This document shows positions 61,200 through 64,000 of a DNA stretch of 64,000 nt, piece after piece. Source of the DNA: Moringa oleifera (lineage: Eukaryota; Streptophyta; Magnoliopsida; Brassicales; Moringaceae); assembly GCA_021397835.1 (NCBI GenBank), contig JAJFZO010000344.1:2976001-3040000 (forward strand), in the 5' to 3' direction. The notes under the pieces are model-generated. The model did not search any database, was not told the DNA's origin, and was given only the letters and a program-made list of their open reading frames with translations. The first letter of the stretch is position 1, and each line of letters begins with the position of its first letter. A program made the position numbers and the translations under genes.

Positions 61200-63750
61200 T
61201 TTGAGCAAGGATTCCTCAAGTTTTTTAAGGTAAGGGTAGAATGTCAGCATAGCCTTGGGTTTGAGGCAGTGGTGAGGGTTGTTGTTCATTAAGCAAGTGA
61301 AGTTTGTCTTCATTGAGTGTTCAATCCATAAAATGACTAGTGTGTAAAGGATTTGTTCTATTCTTCATTGTTATAAGGATGGCATAAGTGAACCTTGAGC
61401 TACTTAATGACTTGTTGTTGTTTAATGACTACATGAAAAGCTGCCATTATTGTTTAAGTTATTGTTCTAAGGTCAGGTGATCCTATAATGGACTTTGTTT
61501 TTGTTTTAGTCTTACTTTTATCGCCTTGGAGCATATCTTGGTTAACTCTTGGGTAGGGGTTTACAAATTAAGGATTCCTTCTTGTGCGACCTCATTAAGA
61601 TGTATTATTTTTTTGGGAGCCATGATTTATTATCGTGTTTCTCACAAACTATGCCAAATGTTGAGTTATCGCTTGAGTTTTTAAACTTGAATTATAAAAG
61701 ACGTGTAATGTAAATGAAACTTCCGAAAATTAAATCAATATAATGTTTTAAGAGAGAATAACTTAACTCGAGAGGATCATATGATATGTCTTTATAGATT
61801 TTAGAATTATAGATCGATTAGAAGTATTATTTTTATTTTTAAGTGTGATTAATATGATTTTTAAATGTGATTAACTTAACCTCAATGATAAAATCTCTTT
61901 AGATCTTTGATAAATTGATATCTAATTTGCTTTTGATGTATTAATTTATTTCAAATTATGGAGTAATTAAAATTAAGCCTTAAGAGTTGCAAACTCGTCT
62001 AAAGTTTTACATGCTTATTGAAATTGCATTGAACAAAAAATGAAAGTCCTACATCAAACTAATACTTATAATAATTTTGACTATAAACTATAAGTTAAAA
62101 ACATATTTTGTTTATTATTGCTTACTAAATGGACAACAAATCTACTTAAGGATTCTTAAGAGCGCCTACTTCCATCATTGGCACGTGGATGCGACATACA
62201 TGTTTGTTTTTATCTTCAACAAATTTCTTTAGCATTAATTATTTTTTTATTATTAATCTCAGATACATTATGGTTAGTTATCATTCAATTTTTTCGTATT
62301 TTTTTTATAATTTTATATATTTAACCTAAATAAATAATTGAACTTTTTAAAAGTAATAGATCTTTCACTTTACACAGATCACATCTCTAAGTGCCCTTAT
62401 TTTATATTATTTTAAATATTATTAAAGATTGGATATTACTAAATCTTACTCCAACTAATCTCCCCCTTAAAAAGAAAATTTCAAACTCCCTATTCCAGAT
62501 TTCACTACCCAAAGTAATATTTCTAGCGGATTCTAGAATTGATTATGACTTAAAGCAATTAATTAAGGTGACACAGAGGGAATGTGTTGTCCAGTCCAGG
62601 GCGTGGTGCTAGGCTCGTGAAGGCATGGGCTGGTCTGCTGCTCGCAAGTCCACGGCACACTCCGTGCACATATTTCATGTGTCTCATTAAGACCACCAAC
62701 CACTACCTATAAAACCTTAATGCCTCTCATTCTTAGTCAATTTTCTTAATTAACCCTTGAATATGACATTTAGGTTCGATGGATCTTTTTCGTCGGTCCG
62801 ATATTAAATTATTATTTAAAAGAAATTTACTGTTTTCTTGATCATATCATACGATTATGATTTTCTGTAAAAAATAGATTTTATTAAGTCACAGTACTAA
62901 GTATATAAACAATTCACAAGGGAGATTAATAATTAACAAATTACATTATGCAACTAGGTGTTTTAATATTAGAATAAATTTTTGTCAAAAACCATGTCCG
63001 CGGGCCTTGATATACGGATCCGAAAAGTGAGACCAAGAATGTTGATTTTCAAAGTTTATATTTATTATATAAAAATTAATATTATAGATTAATTTGTATG
63101 TTTTCATTTATATATAATAAGCATAAATATTACCATAAAATAAATATATATATAATATGTTGCTATAAATTATAAGTCAAAATACAATTTATAAACAAAT
63201 GTATAACAAATCGAAGTTGTTCACGAAAATGATATTAATTTATAACATGAGAAGTAATTTTTTAAAATATTCACAAGAAAATGCAATAAAAAAATATTTC
63301 AATACTGTAATCGGACCATTAATATGTTGTATGGCATTTAAATTATTTCATGTCTTGTATAGCGTGGGTTTATATTTTCCCCAATCGTTTGATAGGCAAA
63401 TCTGTTTTCGTTTTTTCATCTAGGGTTACATTTTATATTATTATTTGTGTTTGAGATATTTTTATAATAAAATATTTATAATTCTAGATTTATTTTTAAA
63501 TACACAAAAATTAATTTGTATGCTGACTACTGCATTGACTTTTAAATAATGTGAATTAACATATTAATTAACTTTAAAGAAAAGATTGTGTCAAAACGGT
63601 AGAAGAATTCATTTTTATTATAAAATCCGTCAGCAACAAGGACCAGAAACAAAAGTAATACTAATCAACTATCTTACTTTTATTTACGTATTTACCCCAA
63701 ATCTTTTCGTCATTTTCTTTTTTCCTCACTTTTTTTTTTCCTGTGGGTCA
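61200..63750. other. intergenic DNA, no gene recognised
   Basis: Mixed AT-rich sequence; the second direct-repeat copy is at 61744-62030. A patch at 62440-62720 is less AT-rich (ATGTGTTGTCCAGTCCAGGG near 62582), but no open frame or RNA gene is recognisable. Confidence 0.5.
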
Positions 63751-63759
63751 TAAAAGTAA

Positions 63760-64000
63760 AAACGGCGTCTCTGTTTAAACCTTATCCACCTTTGCGTCTT
63801 TGTCAAATGGCTCGTTTGTCTTCATCCCACCTGGTCTTTCTCTCTCTCTTAGGCACTGCCACCAAGTACGCCTGTCCTCGCGTGCCACGCTACACCATGT
63901 CACGTGCCGCTTTGCTATCACCTGCTGCTTACATGCCCCTCCAACGTGGCAACCAACTGGCCTGTAAGCCCCACCCAAGTTCCTCACGTTCTGTCCCAGG
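63760..64000 (+). promoter_or_regulatory. GC-richer promoter-like end of the window with ABRE/G-box motifs
   Basis: Base composition changes sharply at about 63760. A palindromic G-box CACGTG (63901-63906) and an ABRE core ACGTGGC (63944-63950) lie 40 bp apart, with CCTCGCGTGCCACG (~63876-63889) nearby resembling a coupling element. A pyrimidine tract TCTTTCTCTCTCTCTT lies at about 63835-63850. This fits the promoter of an ABA- or stress-responsive gene extending right of the window; the gene is not visible and orientation is a guess. Confidence 0.35.

Larger units (their letters stand above)
60119..62030. repeat. diverged direct repeats flanking minisatellite arrays
   Basis: The segment 60119-60390 is similar, in the same orientation and order, to 61744-62030. 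Landmarks: AGAGGATCATA near 60140 and 61780; GTGATT-ACTTAACCT near 60236 and 61870; TTAAGTCTTA/TTAAGCCTTA near 60333 and 61974; TTTACATGCTTAT-like near 60373 and 62007. Between them lie two tandem arrays. An old LTR-type element is possible, but no coding region or clear ends are present. Confidence 0.5.

Overview
The window is nuclear DNA from a flowering plant, most likely a eudicot. The grounds are spliced genes with GT-AG introns, plant-specific families (LRK10-like receptor kinase, CBP60, BC10-like/DUF266 glycosyltransferase), a strongly AT-rich background, and plant-type transposon relics (Copia, chromovirus Gypsy, hAT-like with a TTF zinc finger, MULE, CACTA-like, MITE). The species cannot be named from the sequence.

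Five host protein genes can be supported, all on the minus strand: (1) 198-3727, an LRK10-like receptor kinase with two large exons and a 33-nt micro-exon; (2) 18493-22005, a seven-exon CALMODULIN-BINDING PROTEIN 60 family gene; (3) 26853-28749 and (4) 46740-48646, two related two-exon BC10-like membrane glycosyltransferases with an identical intron position; (5) 52078-54978, an intronless AP-3 complex delta-adaptin gene. The last ~240 bases (63760-64000) become GC-richer and carry ABRE/G-box motifs, so another gene probably begins just outside.

Between these genes lie transposon graveyards. Region 6.8-11.7 kb holds two Copia fragments in head-to-head orientation, one of them split by a ~1.6 kb LTR-like insertion. 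Region 12.0-18.2 kb is a dead hAT-like element (TTF finger, DUF4371, C-terminal dimerisation domain) interrupted by ~2 kb of Gypsy-derived DNA with a 48-bp tandem repeat and a ~450-bp inverted repeat. Region 29-37 kb is extremely AT-rich, with a ~590-bp higher-order repeat, a long alternating purine-pyrimidine tract, a telobox cluster and CACTA-like ends. Region 37.9-46.2 kb has two ~1.8-1.9 kb direct repeats flanking a broken MULE that carries a transposase relic and a convergent GRF-finger-like relic. Region 55.4-63.7 kb has a MITE with target-site duplication and two minisatellite arrays.

The host genes do not form one pathway. LRK10-like and CBP60 families include immune-signalling members, BC10-like proteins act in the Golgi/cell-wall context, and AP-3 delta acts in vacuolar trafficking. 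I found no convincing new multi-gene system. The best candidates for follow-up are the repeat-flanked two-gene MULE, the long inverted repeat, the ~590-bp higher-order repeat and the CBP60 gene that lacks an obvious C-terminal calmodulin-binding helix.
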